This document shows positions 1 to 6,632 of a stretch of 9,939 nt of DNA, in pieces. Both the position numbers and the translations under genes were made by a program. The DNA lies in NCBI GenBank assembly GCA_002479765.1, contig DLOZ01000003.1:87963-97901 (forward strand), written 5' to 3'. The DNA comes from Sphingomonadales bacterium UBA7471. Lineage in GTDB: Bacteria > Pseudomonadota > Alphaproteobacteria > Sphingomonadales > Sphingomonadaceae. Within the stretch, counting starts at the first letter, position 1, and each line of letters starts with the position of its first letter. A model generated the notes under the pieces. That model was given only the letters and a program-made list of their open reading frames with translations, had not been told where the DNA came from and ran no database searches.

Positions 1-822
1 GCAGCCGATGTTGCCGTCGAGCTTGATATAAGCAAGGTCATATTCGGATGCTTCGACCTCTGCAGGGTCTTCTTCGGTCAGGTCGCGCAGCTCGGCGAGA
101 TCCTTGTGGCGGAACATGGCATTGCCATCAAACGCAACCTTGGCATCCAGCACCAACAGCTCGTCGCCATTCTTGCCTTCGCACACAGCGAGCGGGTTGA
201 TTTCAATCTGTTCGGCATCGGTGCCCAAGAATGCGGCATAGAGACCGGCAACCACAGTCTGCGCCTGCTTGGCCAAATCACCCGTCAGGCCAAGCGCCTT
301 TGCAACGCTGCGGCCATGATGCGGCTGAAGTCCGGTTGCCGGATCGACAACGATGGTGTGAATCTTCTCGGGGCTGTCATGTGCCACGTCTTCGATGTTC
401 ATGCCGCCTTCGGTTGAGGCCACAATGGCTATCCGGCTGGTTGCGCGGTCCACCAACAATGCGAGGTAGAATTCCTGCTTAATGTCGGCGCCATCGGTGA
501 TGTACAGACGGTTGACTTGCTTGCCTTCAGGGCCGGTCTGGATGGTCACCAGCGTGTTGCCCAGCATTTCTTTGGCATGCGATTCAACTTCGTCGAGGTT
601 GAAGGCCAAGCGAACGCCGCCCTTTGCATCAGGACCCAATTCCTTGAACTTGCCCTTGCCGCGTCCACCCGCGTGGATTTGCGACTTCACGACATAAAGA
701 GGACCAGGCAATTGCTTCGCAGCCGCAACCGCTTCTTCAACGCTGAGCGCCGCGATACCAGCGGGGCAAGCCACACCAAATTTCGCAAGCAGTTCTTTGG
801 CCTGATATTCATGGATATTCAT
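1..822 (-). CDS. sucC: Succinyl-CoA ligase [ADP-forming] subunit beta, 3' end cut by window edge
   Basis: Beta subunit of succinyl-CoA synthetase, which converts succinyl-CoA + ADP (or GDP) + Pi to succinate + ATP/GTP + CoA in the TCA cycle, acting in the cytoplasm with SucD. The minus-strand translation starts MNIHEYQAKELLAKFGV, a characteristic SucC N-terminus. It continues with the ATP-grasp nucleotide-binding segment VVKSQIHAGGRGKGKFKE (about residues 44-61), then INPLAV, and reaches LDGNIGC at the window edge. 274 codons are present of a family length near 400, so roughly the last third, including most of the CoA-ligase domain, lies outside the window. The ATG at 820-822 is preceded by GAGGA (plus-strand 834-838) with an 11-base spacing. 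sucD would be expected just beyond the left edge (inference from usual gene order). The frame is intact as far as it is visible. Confidence 0.97.
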   Translation of the reverse strand, partial: MNIHEYQAKELLAKFGVACPAGIAALSVEEAVAAAKQLPGPLYVVKSQIHAGGRGKGKFKELGPDAKGGVRLAFNLDEVESHAKEMLGNTLVTIQTGPEGKQVNRLYITDGADIKQEFYLALLVDRATSRIAIVASTEGGMNIEDVAHDSPEKIHTIVVDPATGLQPHHGRSVAKALGLTGDLAKQAQTVVAGLYAAFLGTDAEQIEINPLAVCEGKNGDELLVLDAKVAFDGNAMFRHKDLAELRDLTEEDPAEVEASEYDLAYIKLDGNIGC

Positions 823-910
823 GGGAGATTACATCCTCGACAATAAAGAGTTTCGCCGGTCGCTTAAGCACAGACGGGCGCTGAATGGAAGGGCTTGCGC
901 TGATGTTTTT

Positions 911-981
911 TGGTTGATGCAAAGGCTCCAAGGACGCGGAGCAAATCATATATTCTCTGCGCCCTCCGCGCCTCTGCGTGC
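911..981. repeat. GC-rich imperfect inverted repeat with short tandem units between HAD gene and sucC
   Basis: The gap between the HAD stop and the sucC start holds a purine-rich arm (GCAAAGGCTCCAAGGACGCG, 919-938) facing a pyrimidine-rich arm at about 955-981. The second arm contains three near-identical units, CTCTGCGCC, CTCCGCGCC and TCTGCGTG. The two arms are imperfectly complementary. From general knowledge, CTCTGCGCCTCTGCGTG-like strings recur in intergenic DNA of many bacteria, which makes this a likely dispersed repeat. It codes for nothing recognisable. It could act as a weak transcription end for the HAD gene, but there is no clean T-run after the stem. Confidence 0.5.
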
Positions 982-986
982 AAAAA

Positions 987-1598
987 TTAATCCAGCAAAT
1001 TGAGATCTACCAATGCGCGGCGCAGCGTCTCTGCATCGGTAAAATGATGCGCAGCAAAGCCATTGGCGCGGGCGCTGACGACATTGTCGTGATTGTCATC
1101 GATGAATATCGCCTCGCCGGGCTTCAGCCCAAAGCGCCGCAGCGCCAACGCATAGATATCGGGGTCTGGCTTGATCATTTTCTCGACGCCCGAGACGACA
1201 ATATCTCCGAAATGGTCGAATATGGGCTGGGTCGGACGGAACATCTCCCAAAACTCCGCACCAAAATTGGTAATGGCAAAAAGCGGGACGGCGCGCGCGG
1301 CCAGTTCGTGCACGATTTCCAGCGATCCTGTGACAGGGCCCGGAATCGTCTCGTTAAAACGGGTCCGGTACGCGTCGATCTCCTTTTCATATTTCGGATA
1401 TAGCGCGATCCGTTCCGCGGTCATCTCTGCCAATGGCCGGCCGGCATCATGCTGAAAATGCCATTCGGGCGTAACAACATGCGTGACGAAATATTCCAGC
1501 TCTGCCTTGTCGGCGATCAGCTTCGCAAAAAGATGCCGCAAATCCCATTCGAACAGCACTTTGCCGACATCAAACACGACGGTGGTGATCTTTGTCAT
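987..1598 (-). CDS. HAD-superfamily hydrolase (YihX / haloacid dehalogenase-like)
   Basis: 203-aa cytoplasmic phosphohydrolase-type protein; the substrate cannot be told from sequence. HAD motifs appear in order: motif I VVFDVGKVLFEWD with nucleophile Asp10, motif II AITNF (Thr110), motif III MIKPDPDIY (Lys143), and motif IV AIFIDDNHDNV (Asp167-Asp168). The helical cap of the type-I subfamily lies between motifs I and II. The usual second Asp of motif I (DxD) is Gly12 here, as in YihX-like sugar-phosphate phosphatases and related subfamilies. ATG at 1596-1598 is preceded by AGGTGAG about 9 bases upstream. The gene lies downstream of the rpmJ terminator and 164 bases ahead of sucC in the same direction, so it probably has its own promoter or depends on read-through. 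Annotating it as a 2-haloacid dehalogenase would over-interpret the similarity. Confidence 0.9.
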   Translation of the reverse strand: MTKITTVVFDVGKVLFEWDLRHLFAKLIADKAELEYFVTHVVTPEWHFQHDAGRPLAEMTAERIALYPKYEKEIDAYRTRFNETIPGPVTGSLEIVHELAARAVPLFAITNFGAEFWEMFRPTQPIFDHFGDIVVSGVEKMIKPDPDIYALALRRFGLKPGEAIFIDDNHDNVVSARANGFAAHHFTDAETLRRALVDLNLLD

Positions 1599-1622
1599 GG
1601 GAAATATCTCACCTGCAGACGC

Positions 1623-1661
1623 AAAAAAACCGCCCGCGAATCAGATTCGGAGCGGTCTTTT
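1623..1661. terminator. Intrinsic terminator downstream of rpmJ, apparently bidirectional
   Basis: Arms ACCGCCCGCGAATC (1629-1642) and GATTCGGAGCGGT (1644-1656) pair, with a one-base bulge, as ACCGC and GAATC helices. On the minus strand the stem is followed by seven T (complement of the A-run 1623-1629). On the plus strand it is followed by CTTTT (1657-1661). It lies 40 bases past the rpmJ stop on the minus strand, so its main role is probably to end the rpmJ transcript before the HAD gene. Confidence 0.8.
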
Positions 1662-1700
1662 GATAAAACCATCTGCCCGCATTGCGCAGGCAGCGGCCAA

Positions 1701-1826
1701 TTAACCCTGGCGCGCTTTAAAGCGTGGCTGGGTCTTGTTGATGACATAGGTCCGGCCACGACGACGAATCACGCGGTTGTCACGATGGCGGCCTTTGAGC
1801 GACTTGAGAGAATTAACGACTTTCAT
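1701..1826 (-). CDS. rpmJ: 50S ribosomal protein L36 (41 aa)
   Basis: The minus-strand translation MKVVNSLKSLKGRHRDNRVI followed by RRRGRTYVINKTQPRFKARQG is a full-length 41-residue L36 of the alphaproteobacterial type. L36 is a small, highly basic protein of the large ribosomal subunit that binds 23S rRNA. The N-terminus MKV.NSLKSLK and the RGRTYVINK core are characteristic. The four zinc-binding cysteines of the shorter L36 form are absent, so this is the cysteine-free paralogue type. Start ATG is at 1824-1826 and stop TAA at 1701-1703. The gene stands alone with its own likely promoter and terminator, as is common for this form. The ribosome-binding site is weak (GACGGG, about 8 bases upstream). 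Confidence 0.95.
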   Translation of the reverse strand: MKVVNSLKSLKGRHRDNRVIRRRGRTYVINKTQPRFKARQG

Positions 1827-1873
1827 CGGATTTACCCGTCTTTTTGATGCATAAAGCTTGAATTGAAGGCGCG

Positions 1874-1902
1874 CTCCTATGGGTGGGGCGGCGGAAAGTC
1901 AA
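1874..1902 (-). promoter_or_regulatory. Likely sigma-70 promoter for rpmJ
   Basis: On the minus strand TTGACT (1897-1902) and TAGGAG (1874-1879) are separated by exactly 17 bases, giving a transcript start about 40-45 bases upstream of the rpmJ ATG. The -35 box is near-consensus and the -10 box is poor (3 of 6), which is common for housekeeping promoters in GC-rich alphaproteobacteria. This is a visual match only. Confidence 0.5.
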
Positions 1903-1979
1903 GCGCGTTCGGCGCAATTATGCGATTCAGCCCCCATAGATAGCTTGCCATGATATATGACGCGCTTAAGGATAGGATC

Positions 1980-2573
1980 ATGATGAAAACTCCACGAATC
2001 TTGCCGCTTCTCGCGCTTTCGCTGTTGTCGGCCTGTGTCGTGCCCACTGGCCCTGTCGAGGTTACGCGTTTTAACCGCGCGGCTGAAGGCGTGCCTTATG
2101 GCAATGGCAGTTTTGGGGTTGAGGTTGCCGGCGAATCGGCGGCGGACCGATCTTTATCAGCTTCGCCTTATGTCGCGGCGGTGACGCGCGAAATGCAGCG
2201 GGTCGGCTATGGCAATCCAACGGGCACAAGCGATGTTGTTGCCGAGATACGTTTTGGCGCGACGATGATACGTCCGGAACGCCGGTCACCGGTTTCCGTG
2301 GGCGTCGGCGGATCAACCGGCAGCTATGGGTCGGGCATTGGCTTGGGCGTTGGCATCACGCTCGGGGGCGGGTCGGCCGCGCAATTGCAGACCAGTTTGT
2401 CGGTGCGCATCATCCGGCGCAGCGACCGTCTGGTGATATGGGAAGGGACCGCAGTGCAATCTGCCAAAGCGGGCTCGCCTGCCGCGCAGACCGCTATTGC
2501 TGCATCTAAATTGGCCGAAGCCTTGTTTAAGGACTTCCCCGGCGTGTCTGGCGAGACTATCCGCGTTCCATAA
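1980..2573 (+). CDS. DUF4136-like lipoprotein, glycine-rich
   Basis: 197-aa predicted lipoprotein. Residues 1-19 (MMKTPRILPLLALSLLSAC) form a signal peptide with lipobox LSAC; Cys19 would be lipidated after signal peptidase II cleavage, leaving the protein in the cell envelope facing the periplasm. The mature part has an alternating pattern typical of DUF4136-type domains: an A..MQRVGY segment (about 68-77), a SDVVAEIRFGA strand, a Gly/Ser-rich stretch (about 107-132), then LSVRIIRRSDRLVIWEGTA (140-158), resembling the family's D...lvWrG.A ending. Function is unknown. The in-frame ATG at 1950 would add ten charged residues before the signal peptide, so ATG 1980 (or 1983), behind AAGGATAGGA at 1968-1977, is preferred. 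The gap to the next gene is 25 bases, suggesting co-transcription. Confidence 0.82.
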   Translation: MMKTPRILPLLALSLLSACVVPTGPVEVTRFNRAAEGVPYGNGSFGVEVAGESAADRSLSASPYVAAVTREMQRVGYGNPTGTSDVVAEIRFGATMIRPERRSPVSVGVGGSTGSYGSGIGLGVGITLGGGSAAQLQTSLSVRIIRRSDRLVIWEGTAVQSAKAGSPAAQTAIAASKLAEALFKDFPGVSGETIRVP

Positions 2574-2598
2574 ACTTCATTGCGAGAACGAACCAAAA

Positions 2599-3735
2599 AT
2601 GCCGATCACCGATATCAATGCTGCCTTCGACAGCGGTAACATCATAGTGCACGCCATCGATGGCAACAGCGCCACCCTTGGCATTCGCAAGGACAAGGAT
2701 TCGGAGTTTGCGCAATGGTTCCACTTCCGCGTTGCGTGCGCCGCGGGTGAGGAACTTGAACTGCGCATAACGGGCTTGGAAGGCAGCGCTTATCCCGGCG
2801 GTTGGCCAGATTATCGCGCCTGCGTTTCCGAAGACCGCGATTACTGGGGCCGCGCCGATACCAGCTATGACAAAGCCGCAGACGGCGGCACCCTGACCAT
2901 CCGGTACACGCCCGCCAGCGACATTGTCTGGTTCGCCTATTTCGCACCCTTCAGTATGGAGCGTCACCATGATCTGATTTCTGACGCCGCATCATGCGAA
3001 GGCGTTAGCTATCGGTGCTTGGGCCATAGCCTTGAAGGGCAGCCCATTGATTGCCTGTCGATGGGGGATGGCGAAACGCAAGTCTGGCTGTATGCGCGCC
3101 AGCATCCGGGCGAAACGCAGGCCGAATATTGGATGGAAGGTGCGTTGGATATGCTCACCGACCTCAGCGATCCGCACACGCGCGTGTTGCTGGAAAAATG
3201 CCGGTTGCATATCGTGCCCAACTGCAATCCCGACGGCAGCTGCCGCGGACATTTGCGTACCAATTTTGCGGGCGTAAACCTGAACCGCGAATGGGCCGAG
3301 CCAAGCTTGGAGCGTAGTCCAGAGGTTCTGGCTATTCGCAACGCCATGGATGAAACCGGCGTGCATTGGGCGATGGATGTTCATGGGGATGAAGCCATTC
3401 CCGCTGCATTCATGGCCGGGTTTGAAGGCATTCCGTCATGGACCGATGATCAAGGCGCGCGATACAATGATTTCATCAATCGCCTCGCCGCACGCACCCC
3501 CGATTTCCAGACCGAGCTGGGTTACACCAAAGCGGGGCCGGGCAAAGCCAATCTGACCATGTCGACAAACCAGCTCGCCGAACGTTTTGGCCCGTCGCAT
3601 AACTGCGTGTCGATGACGCTCGAAATGCCTTACAAAGACACGGTGCACGGCAATGATCCCTATCAGGGATGGTCGCCCGAACGGTGCCGCCTGCTGGCCC
3701 GCGAGTGCCTCGCGACGCTGGCGGAGATGGTGTAG
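2599..3735 (+). CDS. M14-family zinc carboxypeptidase, bacterial cytosolic carboxypeptidase (CCP) type
   Basis: 378 aa, with no signal peptide or membrane segment, so cytoplasmic. An N-terminal beta-sandwich-like domain (about 1-125) carries the WFHFRV and YPGGWPDYRACVS segments seen in CCP/Nna1-type enzymes. The carboxypeptidase domain follows, with ARQHPGETQAEYWMEG giving zinc ligands His169 and Glu172, then NCNPDGSCRGHLRTN (Asn210-Gly213 motif), GVNLNREW (228-232), DVHGDE with third ligand His262, and the catalytic Glu342 in MTLEMPYKD. All key residues are intact. Eukaryotic relatives remove C-terminal glutamates from tubulin; the substrate of bacterial members is not established, so only C-terminal amino-acid hydrolysis is inferred. 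Start ATG 2599 was chosen because upstream in-frame starts lie inside the lipoprotein gene. The next gene begins 9 bases after the stop. Confidence 0.92.
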   Translation: MPITDINAAFDSGNIIVHAIDGNSATLGIRKDKDSEFAQWFHFRVACAAGEELELRITGLEGSAYPGGWPDYRACVSEDRDYWGRADTSYDKAADGGTLTIRYTPASDIVWFAYFAPFSMERHHDLISDAASCEGVSYRCLGHSLEGQPIDCLSMGDGETQVWLYARQHPGETQAEYWMEGALDMLTDLSDPHTRVLLEKCRLHIVPNCNPDGSCRGHLRTNFAGVNLNREWAEPSLERSPEVLAIRNAMDETGVHWAMDVHGDEAIPAAFMAGFEGIPSWTDDQGARYNDFINRLAARTPDFQTELGYTKAGPGKANLTMSTNQLAERFGPSHNCVSMTLEMPYKDTVHGNDPYQGWSPERCRLLARECLATLAEMV

Positions 3736-3744
3736 GCAGTACCC

Positions 3745-4200
3745 ATGCGCATCATCGTGGATGATCTTTCCGGCAGTGAAATCCGCGCCTTGCTGGAAAC
3801 GCATTTTGCCGGGATGCTGGCAAGCTCGCCACCGGAAAGTTGCCATTTTTTGGATTTCGACGGGCTGAATGCGCCGGATGTCACCTTTTGGTCGATTTGG
3901 GACGGGGACGCGCTTGCGGGGTGCGGGGCGTTGAAAGAGCTGACGCCCGAACATGGTGAGGTCAAATCGATGCGGACGCACGCGGACCATTTGCGCAAAG
4001 GTGTCGGCGCCACAATGCTGGAGCATATCATTTCGCAAGCACGCAACCGTGGTTATCACCGATTAAGCCTTGAGACCGGATCGTCGGCGGACTTTGCGCC
4101 GGCGTTGGCGCTGTATGCCGCGCACGGGTTTGAATATTGTCCACCCTTTGGCGATTATGTCGAAGACCCGTTTAGCCGTTTCATGACCTTGGCGATTTGA
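3745..4200 (+). CDS. GNAT-family N-acetyltransferase
   Basis: 151-aa GCN5-related acetyltransferase, cytoplasmic, using acetyl-CoA as donor; acceptor unknown. The acetyl-CoA pyrophosphate-binding motif A is visible as LRKGVGATML (83-92; core R-K-G-V-G-A), preceded by the strand GEVKSMRTHADH. It is followed by RGYHRLSLETGS (102-113) and a C-terminal LYAAHGFEYCPPFGDY segment typical of the YsnE/PhnO-like GNATs. The length is normal for a single-domain member. It begins 9 bases after the carboxypeptidase stop, so the two are probably translated from one message. Whether they act together, for example on peptides or released amino acids, is speculation. Confidence 0.9.
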   Translation: MRIIVDDLSGSEIRALLETHFAGMLASSPPESCHFLDFDGLNAPDVTFWSIWDGDALAGCGALKELTPEHGEVKSMRTHADHLRKGVGATMLEHIISQARNRGYHRLSLETGSSADFAPALALYAAHGFEYCPPFGDYVEDPFSRFMTLAI

Positions 4201-4226
4201 CCAACTTGCGTTAGGGCGCGGTCAAA
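4196..4226. repeat. 7-bp inverted repeat spanning GNAT stop and the gpmA leader
   Basis: TTTGACC (4196-4202) and GGTCAAA (4220-4226) are perfect inverted arms around a 17-base centre. The left arm covers the GNAT stop codon, and the right arm ends 4 bases before the gpmA ribosome-binding site GAAGGA (4231-4236). The loop is long and there is no T-run, so it is not a terminator. It could be an operator or chance. Confidence 0.3.
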
Positions 4227-4242
4227 CAACGAAGGAACTCCC

Positions 4243-4926
4243 ATGCCACAGCTTATCCTCATTCGCCACGGACAATCCCAATGGAACCTGGAAAACCGGT
4301 TCACCGGTTGGTGGGATGTTGACGTGACCGAAAAAGGCGCAGCCGAAGCGTGGGCCGCGGGTGAGTTGATGAAGGCCAAGGGCATTGCCCCTGATGTCGC
4401 CTTTACCAGCGTGCAGACGCGCGCGATCAAGACGTTGAACCTCGCGCTTGAGGCGATGGGCCGGCTTTGGGTTCCGGTGACCAAAAACTGGCAATTGAAC
4501 GAGCGCCATTATGGCGGCCTGACGGGCCTTGATAAGGCCGAGACAGCGGCCAAGCATGGCGACGAACAGGTCAAAATATGGCGCCGCAGTTTTGATGTGC
4601 CGCCGCCGCCATTGGAGGTGGGATCGCCTTATGACCTGTCGTCCGATCCGCGTTATGCGGGTATCAAAATCCCTGCGTCGGAAAGCCTGAAGGATACGAT
4701 ACTGCGCGTTCTGCCATATTGGGAGAGCGCCATTGTCCCTGAGCTAAAGGCCGGAAAAACCGTTCTCATCTCTGCGCATGGCAACAGCTTGCGCGCGCTG
4801 GTGAAGCATCTTTCTGGCATTTCGGATGCGGATATCAATGGCTTGGAAATCCCGACCGGCCAGCCGATTGTCTATGAACTCGACGACAATTTGAACGGTG
4901 CATATCACTATCTATCCGCGCGGTAA
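4243..4926 (+). CDS. gpmA: 2,3-bisphosphoglycerate-dependent phosphoglycerate mutase
   Basis: 227 aa, complete; catalyses 3-phosphoglycerate <-> 2-phosphoglycerate in glycolysis/gluconeogenesis, with a phosphohistidine intermediate primed by 2,3-bisphosphoglycerate. The signature LILIRHGQSQWNLENRFTGW (4-23) has catalytic His9, and the second active-site His179 lies in LISAHGNSLRALVKHL. Arg60 (SVQTRAIKTL) and Glu87 (LNERHYGGLTGLDK) complete the dPGM site, and WRRSFDVPPPP is a family hallmark. It is slightly shorter than E. coli GpmA (about 250 aa) because of a short C-terminal tail, as in other alphaproteobacterial members. Start ATG 4243 has a clear GAAGGA Shine-Dalgarno 6 bases upstream. It lies 42 bases after the GNAT gene, so it may be co-transcribed or have its own promoter; no convincing promoter was seen. 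Confidence 0.97.
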   Translation: MPQLILIRHGQSQWNLENRFTGWWDVDVTEKGAAEAWAAGELMKAKGIAPDVAFTSVQTRAIKTLNLALEAMGRLWVPVTKNWQLNERHYGGLTGLDKAETAAKHGDEQVKIWRRSFDVPPPPLEVGSPYDLSSDPRYAGIKIPASESLKDTILRVLPYWESAIVPELKAGKTVLISAHGNSLRALVKHLSGISDADINGLEIPTGQPIVYELDDNLNGAYHYLSAR

Positions 4927-5039
4927 CATTGTCGTTCCGCGTGCGTGCGCGGGCCTGTGATTATCCTATTGTTGCTGGATTGCGCCTTTTGCACCACGCG
5001 GCTAAGGCCATGCCATCAAAGTTGTCAGGGGAGTGACAC

Positions 5040-5528
5040 ATGACTGACTCAGCGCCGCGTATTGGCATCATCATGGGCAGCCGTTCGGACTGGGACACGA
5101 TGCGCGAAGCGTCCGCCACGCTGACCGCGCTCGACATTCCCCATGAATGCAAAGTGGTGTCGGCGCACCGTACGCCTGAGCGTCTATATGATTATGCAAA
5201 AAGCGCGGCCGACAGGGGTCTGCAATGCATTATCGCGGGCGCGGGTGGCGCGGCGCATCTGCCGGGTATGGCGGCGTCGATGACGCGGCTTCCGGTGCTT
5301 GGCGTGCCGGTGCAGTCGAAGGCGCTGGATGGCATGGACAGCCTGTTGTCGATTGTCCAGATGCCCGCGGGCATTCCCGTCGGCACGCTCGCAATTGGCA
5401 AGGCGGGGGCTACGAACGCCGCGCTTTTGGCGGCGGCGATGCTGGCCAATAATGATGCAGCGCTCGCGGCGCGGCTGGATGCATGGCGCGCGGCCCAGAC
5501 CGCGTCGGTAGCCGAAACGCCGGAGTGA
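5040..5528 (+). CDS. purE: N5-carboxyaminoimidazole ribonucleotide mutase
   Basis: 162-aa class I PurE. It converts N5-CAIR, made by PurK, to 4-carboxy-5-aminoimidazole ribonucleotide in de novo purine synthesis (cytoplasm; known family members are octamers). Visible signatures are IGIIMGSRSDWDTM (8-21, phosphate-binding Ser14 and Asp17), VVSAHRTPERLY with catalytic His43, IIAGAGGAAHLPGM (64-77), VLGVPVQSKALDGMDSLLSI, and GIPVGTLAIGKAGATNAALL. The length is normal. ATG 5040 is preceded by a strong AGGGGAG site (5027-5033) with 6-base spacing. The gene lies 113 bases after gpmA, a gap that holds a small CCGCG/CGCGG hairpin but no clear promoter or terminator. purK follows after 10 bases. Confidence 0.97.
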   Translation: MTDSAPRIGIIMGSRSDWDTMREASATLTALDIPHECKVVSAHRTPERLYDYAKSAADRGLQCIIAGAGGAAHLPGMAASMTRLPVLGVPVQSKALDGMDSLLSIVQMPAGIPVGTLAIGKAGATNAALLAAAMLANNDAALAARLDAWRAAQTASVAETPE

Positions 5529-5538
5529 GACGAAGCCG

Positions 5539-6609
5539 ATGACTGCGTTGCCTCCTGGTTCGACTATTGGAATATTGGGTGGCGGCCAGCTGGGCCGGAT
5601 GCTCGCGGTTGCGGCCGCCCAGCTTGGCTATCGCTGCCATATTTACGCGCCAGCAGGGGATAATGTGGCGTTTGACGTCGCCGCGCAAAGCAGCATCGGC
5701 GCCTATGACGACCATGCCGCGTTGAAAGATTTTGCGCAGCAATGCGATGTCGTCACCTTCGAATTTGAAAATGTGCCCGTTGCACCGCTTGAAGCGATTG
5801 CCGGGATTGTCCCCATCCATCCGCCGGCCAAGGCGTTGGAAGTTGCGCAGGACCGCGATGCCGAAAAGCGCTTTGTGCGCAGCCTTGGCGGACAGACAGC
5901 GAACTTCGCCATCGCAAATGTGCAAGGCGACGTGCAGGCGGCGGTTGATGCGGTGGGTATCCCGTGCATCCTGAAGACGATCCGCATGGGATATGACGGC
6001 AAGGGGCAGCTTCGCGTCACGTCGCAGGACGATCTGGCCGATGCATGGGCGCAGACGGGTGCGCAGCCGCTGATCGCGGAAGCCATGGTGCAGTTCGATG
6101 CCGAATTTTCGGTGATATTGGTGCGCGGCCAAGATGGCGAAATCCGCTTTTGGGACAGCCCGCACAATGTGCATGTCGGCGGCATTTTGGCAACGTCGAC
6201 ACTGCCGGCTGGCGCGCTCGTGGAAAGCCAGCAGCAAGCAGCGCGCGATATGGCGGCGGCGGTTGCGACCAAGCTTGATTATGTCGGTGTATTTACCGCC
6301 GAATTTTTCGCCAGCAGCGCAGGTCCCTTGTTCAATGAAATCGCGCCCCGCGTGCACAATAGCGGCCATTGGACGATTGAAGGCGCGGCCACGAGCCAGT
6401 TTGAAAACCACATCCGCGCCATTTGCGGACTGCCGCTTGGCAGCACCGAAACGGTGGCGGCCCGTGTCGAAATGCAGAACCTGATCGGGGATGATGGCGA
6501 CGCCTTTGCACAGATTTTGGCCGACCCCGCGGCGCATCTGCATCTCTATGGGAAGGCACAAGCGCGCCCGGGGCGAAAAATAGGCCACGTCACCCGCTTG
6601 TATCGCTAA
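5539..6609 (+). CDS. purK: 5-(carboxyamino)imidazole ribonucleotide synthase
   Basis: 356-aa ATP-grasp enzyme; carboxylates 5-aminoimidazole ribonucleotide with bicarbonate and ATP to N5-CAIR, the substrate of the upstream PurE. The N-terminal motif IGILGGGQLGRMLAVAA (10-26) is diagnostic. It is followed by FEFENVP (74-80), AQDRDAEKRF, the ATP-grasp loop YDGKGQ (152-157), FDAEFSVI, and the metal/ATP-binding segment NEIAPRVHNSGHWT (267-279). The C-terminal domain ends LHLYGKAQARPGRKIGHVT. The length is normal and all motifs are intact. Start ATG 5539 is 10 bases past the purE stop, consistent with coupled translation. A long open frame on the opposite strand is a by-product of its codon bias. 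Confidence 0.97.
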   Translation: MTALPPGSTIGILGGGQLGRMLAVAAAQLGYRCHIYAPAGDNVAFDVAAQSSIGAYDDHAALKDFAQQCDVVTFEFENVPVAPLEAIAGIVPIHPPAKALEVAQDRDAEKRFVRSLGGQTANFAIANVQGDVQAAVDAVGIPCILKTIRMGYDGKGQLRVTSQDDLADAWAQTGAQPLIAEAMVQFDAEFSVILVRGQDGEIRFWDSPHNVHVGGILATSTLPAGALVESQQQAARDMAAAVATKLDYVGVFTAEFFASSAGPLFNEIAPRVHNSGHWTIEGAATSQFENHIRAICGLPLGSTETVAARVEMQNLIGDDGDAFAQILADPAAHLHLYGKAQARPGRKIGHVTRLYR

Positions 6610-6632
6610 GTTTTTCAAGGCAAAGCGGGGTT

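Noticed and set aside
106..846. Plus-strand open frames over the first 850 bases
   Set aside because: The minus strand reads as SucC without interruption and with its hallmark motifs.
1950..1979. Upstream ATG at 1950 for the lipoprotein
   Set aside because: It adds MIYDALKDRI ahead of a complete lipoprotein signal peptide and lacks the good ribosome-binding site found before 1980.
2497..2598. Extended start for the carboxypeptidase inside the lipoprotein gene
   Set aside because: The extra 34 residues overlap the lipoprotein reading frame and do not resemble the family N-terminus; ATG 2599 gives the usual length.
5410..6618. A 402-codon minus-strand open frame opposite purK, and similar long minus-strand frames opposite the dipeptidase gene and ribF
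   Set aside because: Their translations are rich in Arg, His and Cys with no recognisable motif, and each lies wholly opposite a gene with complete catalytic motifs; they arise from GC-biased codon use.
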